Shown here: one piece after another, positions 1-8,232 of the stretch
Layout of the letters: the number at the start of each line of letters is the position of its first letter
How positions within the stretch are numbered: the stretch's first letter is position 1
Assembly (NCBI RefSeq): GCF_000765475.1
Contig: NZ_JRHO01000013.1
Coordinates: forward strand, 124,001 to 188,000
Origin: Methanococcoides methylutens
GTDB lineage: Archaea > Halobacteriota > Methanosarcinia > Methanosarcinales > Methanosarcinaceae
Reading direction: 5' to 3'
DNA length: 64,000 nucleotides
The notes under the pieces: model-generated
The model's database searches: none
What the model was told of the DNA's origin: nothing
The model's input: the letters and a program-made list of their open reading frames with translations, nothing else
Translations under genes and position numbers: made by a program

Positions 1-1195
1 TAGCATCGGATACAGTGAATTCATTAACACGAAGTTCCATCTCACCGGTTTCAATATTTGAGAAATCCAAAAGATCATTGATCAGTTCCAGCAGATGATT
101 TCCATTTCTAAGAACTTTAGATATGTATTTCTTCTGCTCTTCATTCAAAGAGCCGTAATCTTCACTGCAAAGTAGATCGGAGAATCCGATGATCATAGTA
201 AGGGGAGTTCTTAGCTCATGGCTCATATTAGAGATGAATTCGGTCTTGGCCATGTTGGCAGATTCCGCAGCAACTTTTGCACGGAGCATTGCTTCTTCTG
301 CTTGCTTGCGCTCGGTAATATCTTGGACAATTCCCTGGAAGTGAGTTGCTTTTCCTTCCCCGTTCCTCAAAATAAAGGTCTTCTCATTTACCCACAATAA
401 ATTTCCATCTTTTGTTATCAAACGATATTCTGAGTTATAGTTGTCACTTCCCTCCTTACACTTTCCTTTAAGTGTATCCTTTACCATTTGATAATCATCG
501 GGATGGACCAGATCTCCATAATTAATTCGCCCAAGTACGAAATCCTCGGCTGAATAACCAAGCTTTAAAACATTCTCTGAAGCATAATCTGCAGGCCAGA
601 GATCCTCTGCCCTCCATAAGAATGCCATTGTAGAGCTATTGTTTATGATGCCTTCCAGAGCTTTTTGTTTCCGAATTGCTTCCTCAAAGGCAAGACAATT
701 GTTCTTCTGCTCAGTAATATCGTCCACAGTCAGCAATACAAGTGGTTCATTATTTTGTCGTATCAGGGTCGTTGAAATCAAAAAATGAAGTGTTACAGAC
801 TTATCATTGCTTACGATCTCCAATTCGCCTTCCTTTTTGTAAATGCTTTCACCGGTCTCAAAAGTGTGCATAACAGAGTTTCTTACAGTACATTCTGAGC
901 ATTCTCTGTTCTTCCCACAACCTTCTAATTTGATCGAATTTACACAGCCGAAGAGTTCACCACCAAGAAGACCAATACTATCCTTTTTTTCGTTCCCTAA
1001 TGCAATAGTAGCAGTCCGATTGATGTATTCAACTTTCCCTTCCTGATTGACAAGGATCATAATCATAGGAATATCATCAAAAATAGGACTTAATATATCA
1101 GAATCTACAAATGATCCAGTGGAACTTTTACAAGATTCGTCGCCGCTAAACTCACGCTGAATTATGTTACTTCCATCCAGATTCGATCCCTCCAT
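1..1195 (-). CDS. PAS-domain sensor histidine kinase, C-terminus outside window
   Basis: A signal-transducing histidine kinase; the 3' end, including the ATPase domain, lies beyond the window edge. Translating from ATG 1195-1193 gives an N-terminal PAS domain, a second PAS domain of the PAS_3 type (residues roughly 150-260, ending in the usual DITERK linker), then a HisKA dimerisation domain with the phosphorylatable His in SHELRTPL followed by the INDLLDFSNIETG helix. No membrane segment is visible, so it is probably cytoplasmic. The first PAS domain holds a compact cysteine cluster (FGC...GCG...C..C) seen in some redox or metal-sensing PAS domains. A minus-strand TATA-like element lies near 1249-1258. 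No response regulator is adjacent. The ligand is unknown. Confidence 0.9.
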   Translation of the reverse strand, partial: MEGSNLDGSNIIQREFSGDESCKSSTGSFVDSDILSPIFDDIPMIMILVNQEGKVEYINRTATIALGNEKKDSIGLLGGELFGCVNSIKLEGCGKNRECSECTVRNSVMHTFETGESIYKKEGELEIVSNDKSVTLHFLISTTLIRQNNEPLVLLTVDDITEQKNNCLAFEEAIRKQKALEGIINNSSTMAFLWRAEDLWPADYASENVLKLGYSAEDFVLGRINYGDLVHPDDYQMVKDTLKGKCKEGSDNYNSEYRLITKDGNLLWVNEKTFILRNGEGKATHFQGIVQDITERKQAEEAMLRAKVAAESANMAKTEFISNMSHELRTPLTMIIGFSDLLCSEDYGSLNEEQKKYISKVLRNGNHLLELINDLLDFSNIETGEMELRVNEFTVSDA

Positions 1196-1400
1196 ATTAC
1201 TTGTGTATGGTGTTGACTATGTTGTAGTATATAAAATATTCTATTGTTACATATATAAGAGTTTGAAAATGTAACAAATAATGTCTAAAAATTACCGAAT
1301 TTCTCCCTAACTTTGAGGGCTTATACAAAGACAAAAAATAGGTCATTTTAAAAACAAAATCCTGATCTCTGATCCTAAAACCAATAAATAAAAATCGAAA

Positions 1401-1410
1401 TATATAAATA
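1401..1410 (+). promoter_or_regulatory. TATA box of the binding-protein gene
   Basis: The AT-only element TATATAAATA sits 32 nt before the ATG at 1442. With archaeal TATA-to-start spacing of about 25 nt this predicts a very short 5' leader. The 246-nt divergent gap also carries a minus-strand TATA-like element for the kinase gene. Confidence 0.6.
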
Positions 1411-1441
1411 TGGACATTGTGTATGGGCTGAATGTGATTTT

Positions 1442-2707
1442 ATGAAAAGAACGGCGCTTTTTTTAATAAGTATACTACTTATGGCAACTTTCCTCTCAGG
1501 TTGTGTTGAATCGACCGGAGGAGCTACCAGTGAATCCGAGGATATAACCATTGGAGCACTTTTACCGCTTACAGGAGGTCTTTCCTCTATAGGAGAAGCA
1601 AGCCAGACAGCACTTGCAGTATCTGCAGATGACATCAACGGCTATTTCTCAGGACTTGGTTCCGGAAAGAACGTGAATGTAATTGTAAAGGATACCGAAA
1701 GTAATCCTGAGATGGCTCTGGAGCAGCTTAAAGAACTTGATGAAATGGGGATAACGCTAGTTATCGGTCCACAGTCAAGCAATGAAGCAGAAGCTGTCCT
1801 TGAATATGCAAACGAGAATGGTATTACCCTTCTGAGTACTGCATCAACAGCTCCATCTTTAGCTATTCCTGATGATAACCTGTTCAGGCTTGTGCCTGAT
1901 GACACTAACCAGGGAATGGTACTGGCTAGATTCATGCAGGAAGATGACATCAGTACTGTGATCCCTATGTACAGAAATGATGTTTGGGGTAATGGACTCT
2001 CTGATGAGGTTCGAAAAAGCTTTGAGGACCTTGACGGCACAGTGCTTGAGGGAGTTACGTATGAAACAGAAAATGTGGATTTTTCCGCAGAAGTAGAGTC
2101 ACTCAATGAAAAGGTAGTAGCGGCCACTTCAGAAAACGATGCTGGATCTATAGCTGTGGTCCTCTGTTCCTACGGTGAAGTAACAGAGATCTTTGCTTTA
2201 GCACAGAACTATCCTGCTCTGTCAGATGTTAACTGGTATGGCACTGACGGCATAGCGCTGAACAAGGGCCTGATAGACGATAATGATGCAGCCAGTTTTG
2301 CTGCAACAATCAATGTCAAGGCGCCAATATACGGATACATAAGGGCAAATGACAGATATCAGGAGATCGCACCAAGGATCGAAGAACAACTTGGAAGACT
2401 TCCTGAGTCTTACGCATTAACAACATATGACGCTCTCTGGATAGCTACATTTGTCGATCTGGATTCAATCCCGAATGACGACGAAAGTGTAAAAAGGGCA
2501 ATGAAAACCCTTACTGATTCGCACTTTGGAATGAGCGGATGGACAATACTCGATGAGAACGGAGACCGGAAATACTGGAACTATGACATCTGGACGGTCA
2601 CTGAAGAAGATGGAAGTTACCAGTGGGAGCTATGCGGCAAGATAATTCTGCCATATGAGGACAATATGCTCATTATGCAGGGTGAAGAACTTGGCTTTGC
2701 TCAATGA
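1442..2707 (+). CDS. ABC-type substrate-binding lipoprotein (LivK/Peripla_BP_6 type)
   Basis: A 421-residue extracytoplasmic receptor of the branched-chain amino acid/urea/amide binding family. The N-terminus is a lipoprotein signal: Lys-Arg, a hydrophobic run and a lipobox-like LSGC at about residue 21. The mature part opens with ITIGALLPLTGGLSSIGE, the classic start of the type I two-lobed binding fold, and runs at family length. No permease or ATPase gene is adjacent, so it either serves a transporter encoded elsewhere or acts as a sensor input. It stands alone between the divergent kinase and a terminator hairpin at 2710. The ligand cannot be told from sequence. Confidence 0.88.
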   Translation: MKRTALFLISILLMATFLSGCVESTGGATSESEDITIGALLPLTGGLSSIGEASQTALAVSADDINGYFSGLGSGKNVNVIVKDTESNPEMALEQLKELDEMGITLVIGPQSSNEAEAVLEYANENGITLLSTASTAPSLAIPDDNLFRLVPDDTNQGMVLARFMQEDDISTVIPMYRNDVWGNGLSDEVRKSFEDLDGTVLEGVTYETENVDFSAEVESLNEKVVAATSENDAGSIAVVLCSYGEVTEIFALAQNYPALSDVNWYGTDGIALNKGLIDDNDAASFAATINVKAPIYGYIRANDRYQEIAPRIEEQLGRLPESYALTTYDALWIATFVDLDSIPNDDESVKRAMKTLTDSHFGMSGWTILDENGDRKYWNYDIWTVTEEDGSYQWELCGKIILPYEDNMLIMQGEELGFAQ

Positions 2708-2709
2708 AT

Positions 2710-2736
2710 GATGGTGTGTTTGCACCATCTTTTTTT
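2710..2736 (+). terminator. Hairpin plus T-run after the binding-protein gene
   Basis: GATGGTG (2710-2716) pairs with CACCATC (2723-2729) and is followed at once by seven T residues. It lies just past the TGA of the binding-protein gene. Confidence 0.6.
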
Positions 2737-2976
2737 ATTTTTAGTTTATTCCACATATTTGTCATGATCCGGAGGATAAGTTTTCATGGATCTACCTTTT
2801 TCAAGTGCTTTATGTGTAATGTCTGATGAAATATAACAGGCCATTTACGCTAGCAAATCCTGCACCTGCAGATTTCAATAACATGCAAATACAGCACATG
2901 AACATGTGATAAATTCTTTTTATTGTAGATAATTAAAAAAAAGCATTAAAATACTTTGAATACTTCGAAATATCTA

Positions 2977-4833
2977 ATGACAACAGAAAAACAACATTAC
3001 CTCACACCGCAGGAAGCGGCTAAAAAGCTTAGAGTCGAAACAAAGACGATCCATACATGGCTTGAGGAAGGGACAATTGATGGCTTAAATGTGGGCAGGC
3101 TCTGGAGAATTCCACGCTCTCAACTGGAGCAGGCAGGGACCAATTGTTTTACAGAAAATATGGACACATTGAACGTTAAAGATATCCCACGCAATATGTG
3201 TAATTACAATAAGGCCAGGGAAGAGTGGGACAATGGGATGCCTGAATATTTCAATTTCGGATATGATATCATTGATGCCTGGGCAAAGGAAGATCGCAAC
3301 AAGCTTGCAATGATCTGGGTAAACCAGAAGGGTGAGGAGAAGAAGTACACCTTCAGGGACCTGATGAAACTCTCCAACCAGGCAGCGAACATCTTTCTCA
3401 AATACGGCATCAACAAGGGCGACAGGGTCATGCTGATGCTCCACCGCGTGCCGGAGTGGTGGATATTTGTAATTGCATTGATCAAACTTGGTGCTGTTGT
3501 GTGCCCGTGTCCGACACTTCTGACATCAAGTGACCTTCAGTACAGGATCAACGCAGGTAAGTTCAAGATGGCAGTTACTGACCTTGAAAATACACCTAAG
3601 TTCGATGAGGTCCGGATGGATTGCCCTTCTCTTAAGGAATGCATGTTAGTTGACGGTGAGAAAGATGACTGGATTAGTTTCCAGTACGAGCTCCTGTATC
3701 CTGCACCTGTGTCGCATCATTCGGTATCCATGCCTGCGCTTACAAGTTCAACTGATCCGATGCTGATATATTTCACCTCGGGAACGACGGGCAAAGGAAA
3801 GATGGTACTCCATAACCATGCATATCCGCTGGGTCACAGGGTCACTGCAGAGCTGTGGCAGGACCTGACCGAGAACGACCTGCATTTCACCTACTCGGAT
3901 ACCGGCTGGGCAAAATGCGCATGGGGCAAGATATTTGGCCAATGGATAGCAGGCTCATGTATTTTTGTGTATGATGTCAGAGGGAAATTCAAAGCGACCG
4001 AATTACTCCCGCTTATCGAGAAGTATGAGGTCACAAGTTTCTGCTGTCCTCCCACCATTTACAGGATGCTCATTCTTGCAGATCTGAGCAAGTTCGACCT
4101 CACCCAGCTCCGTCACTGCTGTAGTGCAGGCGAACCGCTAAATCCTGAGGTTATCAAGGTATGGAAGGAAGGAACAGGTCTTAGCATCTACGAGGGCTAC
4201 GGCCAGACAGAGACCTGCTGTGCCATTGCATCCTTCACCTGCTTGGAAAACAAGCCCGGTTCAATGGGAAAACCATCCCCTGGCTGGAATATTGAACTGC
4301 ACGATGACGACGGCAACCCGGTGGATAATTTTGAGGAAGGAAGGATCGCAGTTTCACTTGACCCACGACCTCTGGGCCTTATTGTCAAATACGTTAACAA
4401 CGATGAGGAGAACGAAAAGTCATTCCAGAATGGCTTTTATTACACCGGTGACAAGGCATACAGGGATGAGGATGGCTACTTCTGGTTCGTAGGCCGCGAT
4501 GATGATGTCATCAAGAGCTCAGGATACCGTATTGGCCCATTCGAGGTGGAAAGTGCCCTCCTTGAGCATCCTGCTGTCTAGGAATCCGCTGTTATCGGCG
4601 TTCCGGATAATATCAGGGGTATGATCGTCAAGGCTTTCATAGTACTGCGTGACGGATTCGTGCCATCGGAGAACCTGATAAAAGAGCTTCAGGACCACGT
4701 GAAGCATACAACAGCCCCATACAAGTACCCGAGGAGTGTTGAATTCGTGAATGACCTGCCAAAGACCATCGGCGGCAAGATCAAGAGGAAGGAGCTTCGG
4801 CACATGGAAGCCGAGAAGATTAATTGTGAGTGA
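2977..4833 (+). CDS. HTH-acyl-CoA synthetase fusion with in-frame UAG (possible Pyl)
   Basis: An AMP-forming acyl-CoA synthetase of the MacsMA type, 618 residues if the TAG at 4579-4581 is read through (position 535). Residues 8-50 form an excisionase/MerR-like helix-turn-helix ([12 protein letters not shown]...[11 protein letters not shown]), in one frame with the synthetase from about residue 63. The P-loop SGTTGKGK is at 268-275. The C-terminal subdomain, with the essential A10 lysine (GGKIKR, K601), lies wholly after the TAG, so a product stopped there could not adenylate its acid. The paralogue at 53943-55634 has Leu at the UAG position. ATG 2977 is preferred over an upstream TTG at 2956; ATG 3160 would drop the HTH. 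The pseudogene alternative is weakened by 84 clean, conserved codons after the TAG. Confidence 0.8.
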
Positions 4834-4854
4834 TGTTTCGGAGTATAGCAATCT

Positions 4855-4881
4855 GTGGGGATTGATCTCCACGTGTTTTTT
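4855..4881 (+). terminator. Terminator hairpin after the HTH-synthetase gene
   Basis: GTGGGGAT (4855-4862) pairs with ATCTCCAC (4865-4872), with one G.T pair, and a run of T follows at 4876-4881. It lies in the gap before the convergent GNAT gene. Confidence 0.55.
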
Positions 4882-4919
4882 ATTCGATGCAGGCAACAAG
4901 TAAAGTCTTGAAGCTATGT

Positions 4920-5532
4920 TCATTCCCTGAATAACTGTGTGTCCGTAACATGCTTTTCTTTATGAGGAAACTCCCTTTCGAATTTCTCAACCTCTTCCGC
5001 GGTAACTTCAAAAGAATCTGATGCGAAGAATTTCCCGGATACTGGTCCAAGACTACCTTCATAGAGTTCCAGTGCCATGAAAGCATCGAAGTTCTCACCG
5101 GTAGCTGTCTGGATGTTATATTCTATGGTATTTACGAAACCGAATCTCTTATAGTATTCAGGCTCACCAAAGATAAATATGCCTTTATACCCCAATTCTC
5201 TTGCCTTTTCAATAGAGCAGTTCATGAGCATTGAGCCGATCCCCTTTTTTTGATATGAAGGCAATACTCCGATCGGACCCATGCACAGGACTTCAAATTC
5301 CTTGTTCTCGTCATTGATCACTTTTGCTTTTGAAGACAATGTTGCCTACGATCATGTTCCCATCACATGCAACATAATCCATCTCCTTTACAAAATCAGG
5401 TGATCCTCTCATATGGTGCAAAACAAGATGTTCGACACATCCGGGTTTGTACAGGTCCCAGAATGCTTCTCTTGTCACATTTTCCACATCTCTAAAGTCG
5501 CTTTCAGCTTCCGGGCGGATTGAAATATTCAT
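4920..5532 (-). pseudogene. GNAT N-acetyltransferase interrupted by a frameshift
   Basis: Two overlapping frames together make one GNAT acetyltransferase of about 205 residues. The first (ATG 5532) reads MNISIRPEAESDF... up to GNMIVGNIVF and then runs into a stop. The second picks up with AKVINDENKEFEVLCMGPIGVLPSYQKKGIG, holding the acetyl-CoA-binding R/QxxGxG-type loop, and ends at TGA 4920. Joining them needs one base to be skipped near the A-runs at 5322-5331, which suggests a one-base insertion in a homopolymer. It may be a recent pseudogene, a sequencing error or, less likely, a programmed shift. The substrate is unknown; the family resembles YhbS-like predicted acetyltransferases. Confidence 0.75.
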
Positions 5533-5713
5533 GAGTATTTGCCTCTTTTTTACGATAAGGTGATTTAATAATAACGCTTTTTAAACTTTATTGATCTAAA
5601 CGGAAAATGAAGGACATCTTTAAAATATTTGGTCTTTTGGATTTGTAGCAACCTGCCCATAAATCCTTCTTAATACCGGATTGAAGCAGGCTTCAACAAG
5701 GAACACATCCTGC

Positions 5714-6349
5714 TCATTCAAATGCCACAACTTCAGTACTTTTAGACATAACCTCCCGGATGTACAATCCTCCCAGTACAGGTCCTGTTACAAACAAAAA
5801 AGAGAACATCAAAGCAGCCATGAGTTCACTATTAACACCCTGGGAAACGAATAATTCATTGTAAACAATAATTAAGCCATTTATTGCGGAAAGAAACAAA
5901 ATCATCTTTAGGTTCCTTGTATTATCACATCCGAGAGAACGGGCATAAATGTAGAAACTTACAGGCATTGCTACCAGCAGTAATATGATCAATAAAACTG
6001 CAATTCCCTGTAGAAAATCAAATTCATTTTCAAATCCCAAGTTAAGCTTTAAGTGAGAAATTATTGCCAGAGCTCCGATCATACATGAAAAGATGATCAA
6101 AGGCAGACCAGCAACATTCCTGCTCATTAATGTCTTAAGTCCAATAACAGATATTGGAAGCAGGTAAACAACACCTGTGATCAAGTGATAAATATCTAAA
6201 ATAGGTTTATGCAAATACATGTTGGCCAGGGTCATTCCGAATACAGAAAATGCCAGCCAGATCCATGCTATAAAGAAAAGAGATGCCTCCAAGGGTATCT
6301 CTTTGATTTTATCGATAAATGATACTATCGATTCGTATCTTTTGCTCAT
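5714..6349 (-). CDS. Six-helix membrane protein of unknown function
   Basis: A 211-residue integral membrane protein that I do not recognise. After a short charged N-terminus there are about six hydrophobic segments (for example SLFFIAWIWLAFSVFGMTLA, YHLITGVVYLLPISVIGL, GIAVLLIILLLVAMPVSFYIYA and ALMFSFLFVTGPVLGGLYI), separated by short loops. No catalytic motif or cysteine pattern stands out. A minus-strand TATA box (GTTATAAATA) at 6401-6410 lies about 50 nt before the start. The GNAT gene follows on the same strand after 180 nt and may be separately transcribed. Confidence 0.75.
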   Translation of the reverse strand: MSKRYESIVSFIDKIKEIPLEASLFFIAWIWLAFSVFGMTLANMYLHKPILDIYHLITGVVYLLPISVIGLKTLMSRNVAGLPLIIFSCMIGALAIISHLKLNLGFENEFDFLQGIAVLLIILLLVAMPVSFYIYARSLGCDNTRNLKMILFLSAINGLIIVYNELFVSQGVNSELMAALMFSFLFVTGPVLGGLYIREVMSKSTEVVAFE

Positions 6350-6737
6350 TCTTTTTTCTCCAACTCTCTCTTCAGTTTCTGTCCTTTCTCTTCTCTCCCG
6401 TATTTATAACTTCGGACAAATAATCATGATAAAATAAAAAATATCATATGGTATGCAATATTACTGCAATCAGTCAGACATTGCGTTTTTATCTGCAACC
6501 TGCAGACAGGGAAAGGGGTCCCCTGTTATTCTTGCATCTATACTATCAGGTAATGGTACCGCATGATGATGCAGACAAATCTAAATCTTGATCTGTCGAT
6601 GTCATTGGTTCCATGAAAGATAGCAGATACCAGACAACAGCTACAGACAGTAGATATTGATACTGTATAGCAGGCGAGAACACTCCTACATCATGCAAAT
6701 GTCTGGAACAGACTACACCATGACAAAGTGATGTAAT
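6350..6737. other. Gene-free gap, 388 nt
   Basis: The left end carries the minus-strand promoter of the membrane protein gene. The rest has no convincing coding frame. I see only short CAG-rich repeats and a GGGGTCCCC palindrome near 6516, and no clear TATA box for the gene at 6738. Confidence 0.4.
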
Positions 6738-7043
6738 ATGAAACAAAGGAGTAATACAACCAGAACATTGCGGGATACTATCATACTTGTACTTGTATTT
6801 TGTACGATCATAGGTGGACTTACATTTCTGGCAGCTGCAGCAGAGCTTAATCACCAGATGAAGAATAGCGACGGTTTTGCCCAGGGATATTCAGATTATC
6901 CAAAAGGTGACCAGTATAATAAGACCGTGGAAAATGTGAACATGTTCGAAGATATTGATTCATTCTTCTACGTGCGTGGATTTGAGACTGCTAAGAACGA
7001 TGAAATGATGCATTTGCCTCATCGTGATGTGATTCATGCGTGA
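6738..7043 (+). CDS. Small N-terminally anchored protein, unknown function
   Basis: A 101-residue ORF with a basic start (MKQRSNTTRTLRDT), one hydrophobic helix at about residues 14-35 (IILVLVFCTIIGGLTFLAAA) and a short polar tail, suggesting a membrane-anchored extracytoplasmic peptide. I do not recognise the family. Its 3' end, covering the last codons HRDVIHA and about 30 nt beyond, recurs in degenerate form at 7791-7844, where it reads HRDTIYA-stop. The gene may therefore be the surviving member of a decayed pair. No clear ribosome-binding site is visible. Moderate doubt remains that it is translated. Confidence 0.5.
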   Translation: MKQRSNTTRTLRDTIILVLVFCTIIGGLTFLAAAAELNHQMKNSDGFAQGYSDYPKGDQYNKTVENVNMFEDIDSFFYVRGFETAKNDEMMHLPHRDVIHA

Positions 7044-7074
7044 TCTAAAGTTATGTTGGGGATCCTGGCGATCC
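7021..7074. repeat. Degenerate 54-bp direct repeat, copy 1 (flanks msrA)
   Basis: Aligns without gaps to 7791-7844, 42 of 54 positions identical by hand count. It covers the 3' end of the small ORF at 6738-7043. Confidence 0.7.
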
Positions 7075-7123
7075 TCACAACTTTTATTAAATGGTTGTAT
7101 GTCAAACGTCCTATAACCAAAAA

Positions 7124-7630
7124 TCATTTTATGATCTCTCCTCCTGAGGCAGTTTTTTCGAAATATTGCTGGTGGTATTCCTTTGCCCTAAAAAATCTTG
7201 CAGCAGGACGTATCTCGGTGATTATATCCTTCTTGAATTTCCCGGATATTTCTATATCTCTTTTTGAAAGTGTTGCAAGGGACTTCTGCTCATCGTTATG
7301 ATAAAAAATAACTGAACCATATTGACCTGGTGTTTTTTCTCCTTTCTCATCGGGAACCGTTGGGTTATGCAGTTCCCAGAATAATTCCAGAAGCTTTTCA
7401 TAATGTACAACCTTCGGATCATAAACGATCTGGACAACCTCGACGTGTCCGGTATCTCCCACACTTACTTCTTCATAGGTGGGATAATCAAGTTTTCCTC
7501 CCATGTAGCCTACTGCAGTCCCTACAACACCCTGAACCCTGCGAAAAATATCTTCTGCTATCCAGAAACTCCCCGCAGCAAATGTGGCTACCTCATATCC
7601 TTCGTTCCTTAGCTTCTCAAAAAGCTCCAT
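7124..7630 (-). CDS. msrA: MsrA homologue lacking the catalytic cysteine
   Basis: A peptide-methionine (S)-S-oxide reductase fold protein, 168 residues. The family core is intact: the GxFW loop, GYMGGKLDYPTYEEVSVGDTGHVEVVQIVYDP, a Pro-rich strand and the C-terminal RAKEYHQQY. MsrA normally reduces methionine sulfoxide with a cysteine in GCFWG. Here that residue is Ser21 (AAGSFWIAED), and the protein contains no cysteine at all, so resolving cysteines are missing too. Classical thiol catalysis should be impossible. It may bind oxidised methionine without turnover, use another chemistry, or be decaying despite an open frame. It stands alone between two copies of a degenerate direct repeat. The ATG at 7630 matches the family start. 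Confidence 0.85.
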   Translation of the reverse strand: MELFEKLRNEGYEVATFAAGSFWIAEDIFRRVQGVVGTAVGYMGGKLDYPTYEEVSVGDTGHVEVVQIVYDPKVVHYEKLLELFWELHNPTVPDEKGEKTPGQYGSVIFYHNDEQKSLATLSKRDIEISGKFKKDIITEIRPAARFFRAKEYHQQYFEKTASGGEIIK

Positions 7631-8049
7631 TGTACCATCGGTAAATGTAATTCCCCCATTATCACATTGGTGAATTCTTTAAGGTATATTTTGAGTCCTT
7701 AGTTTATAATTGAGTCCTTGAAAGCAATAAACATTGGCTTTGTAGAAGTCATCAGGAAGGCAACGATTAGTTGAAAGGCTATACCGTCACATCGTGATAC
7801 GATTTATGCGTGATGCTGAATGATGTTGGGAATCCTAGTGATCCAGAGAACTGCCATTTCCGTTACTTCTTCTTATTGATCTACTGTCTTTCACGTAGAT
7901 TTTTTATTGGCAGAATATTTAATTGCACTTCTCAACAAACTCACAAGCCTTGAATCATATTGTTGCTCAATTTTCGAGGATTAGCTGAATCTAGAGAAGA
8001 GGATCTTTACATAGTAAAAAAAGAACCTGGTTTTTGTGAAAACCAGTTT
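7631..8049. other. Gap of 419 nt holding the second repeat copy
   Basis: No gene is apparent. It contains repeat copy 2 (7791-7844), an apparent peptide remnant ending HRDTIYA-stop, and AT-rich sequence before the small ORF at 8050. Confidence 0.4.
7791..7844. repeat. Degenerate 54-bp direct repeat, copy 2
   Basis: Partner of 7021-7074. The shared frame still ends in HRD-I-A followed by TGA, which points to duplication of a coding 3' end rather than a mobile-element terminus. Confidence 0.7.
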
Positions 8050-8217
8050 TTAGATATCTGCTTCTCCTTCATGCCCAAAGTGCTTTTTATTAGCCTTTTT
8101 CTGAGTATTAATGTCTTGCTGTGAAGCACCATCAACTACCATACCATCAATGATCTTATCAGCTGCTCCCTTGCGCTTTTTGTCCATTTCTTTTTCTTTA
8201 TTATGTTGTGAAGTCAT
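8050..8217 (-). CDS. Small lysine-rich protein, 55 residues
   Basis: A short ORF starting MTSQHNKEKEMDKKRKGAADK, highly charged, with no cysteine and no membrane helix. A good ribosome-binding site (GAGGAGAT) lies 6-8 nt before the ATG, inside the 15-nt gap after the gene at 8233-9048, so it is probably translated as the second gene of that operon. I do not recognise the family. The composition suggests a soluble, nucleic-acid-binding or partner protein, but this is only inference. Confidence 0.6.
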   Translation of the reverse strand: MTSQHNKEKEMDKKRKGAADKIIDGMVVDGASQQDINTQKKANKKHFGHEGEADI

Positions 8218-8232
8218 TTTTAATCTCCTCTT

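Noticed and set aside
4920-5532. Programmed +1 frameshift in the GNAT gene
   Set aside because: No stimulatory structure or known slippery signal is visible; a homopolymer insertion or sequencing error is simpler.
7053-7301. 82-codon plus-strand frame overlapping msrA
   Set aside because: Most of it is antisense to the conserved msrA coding sequence.
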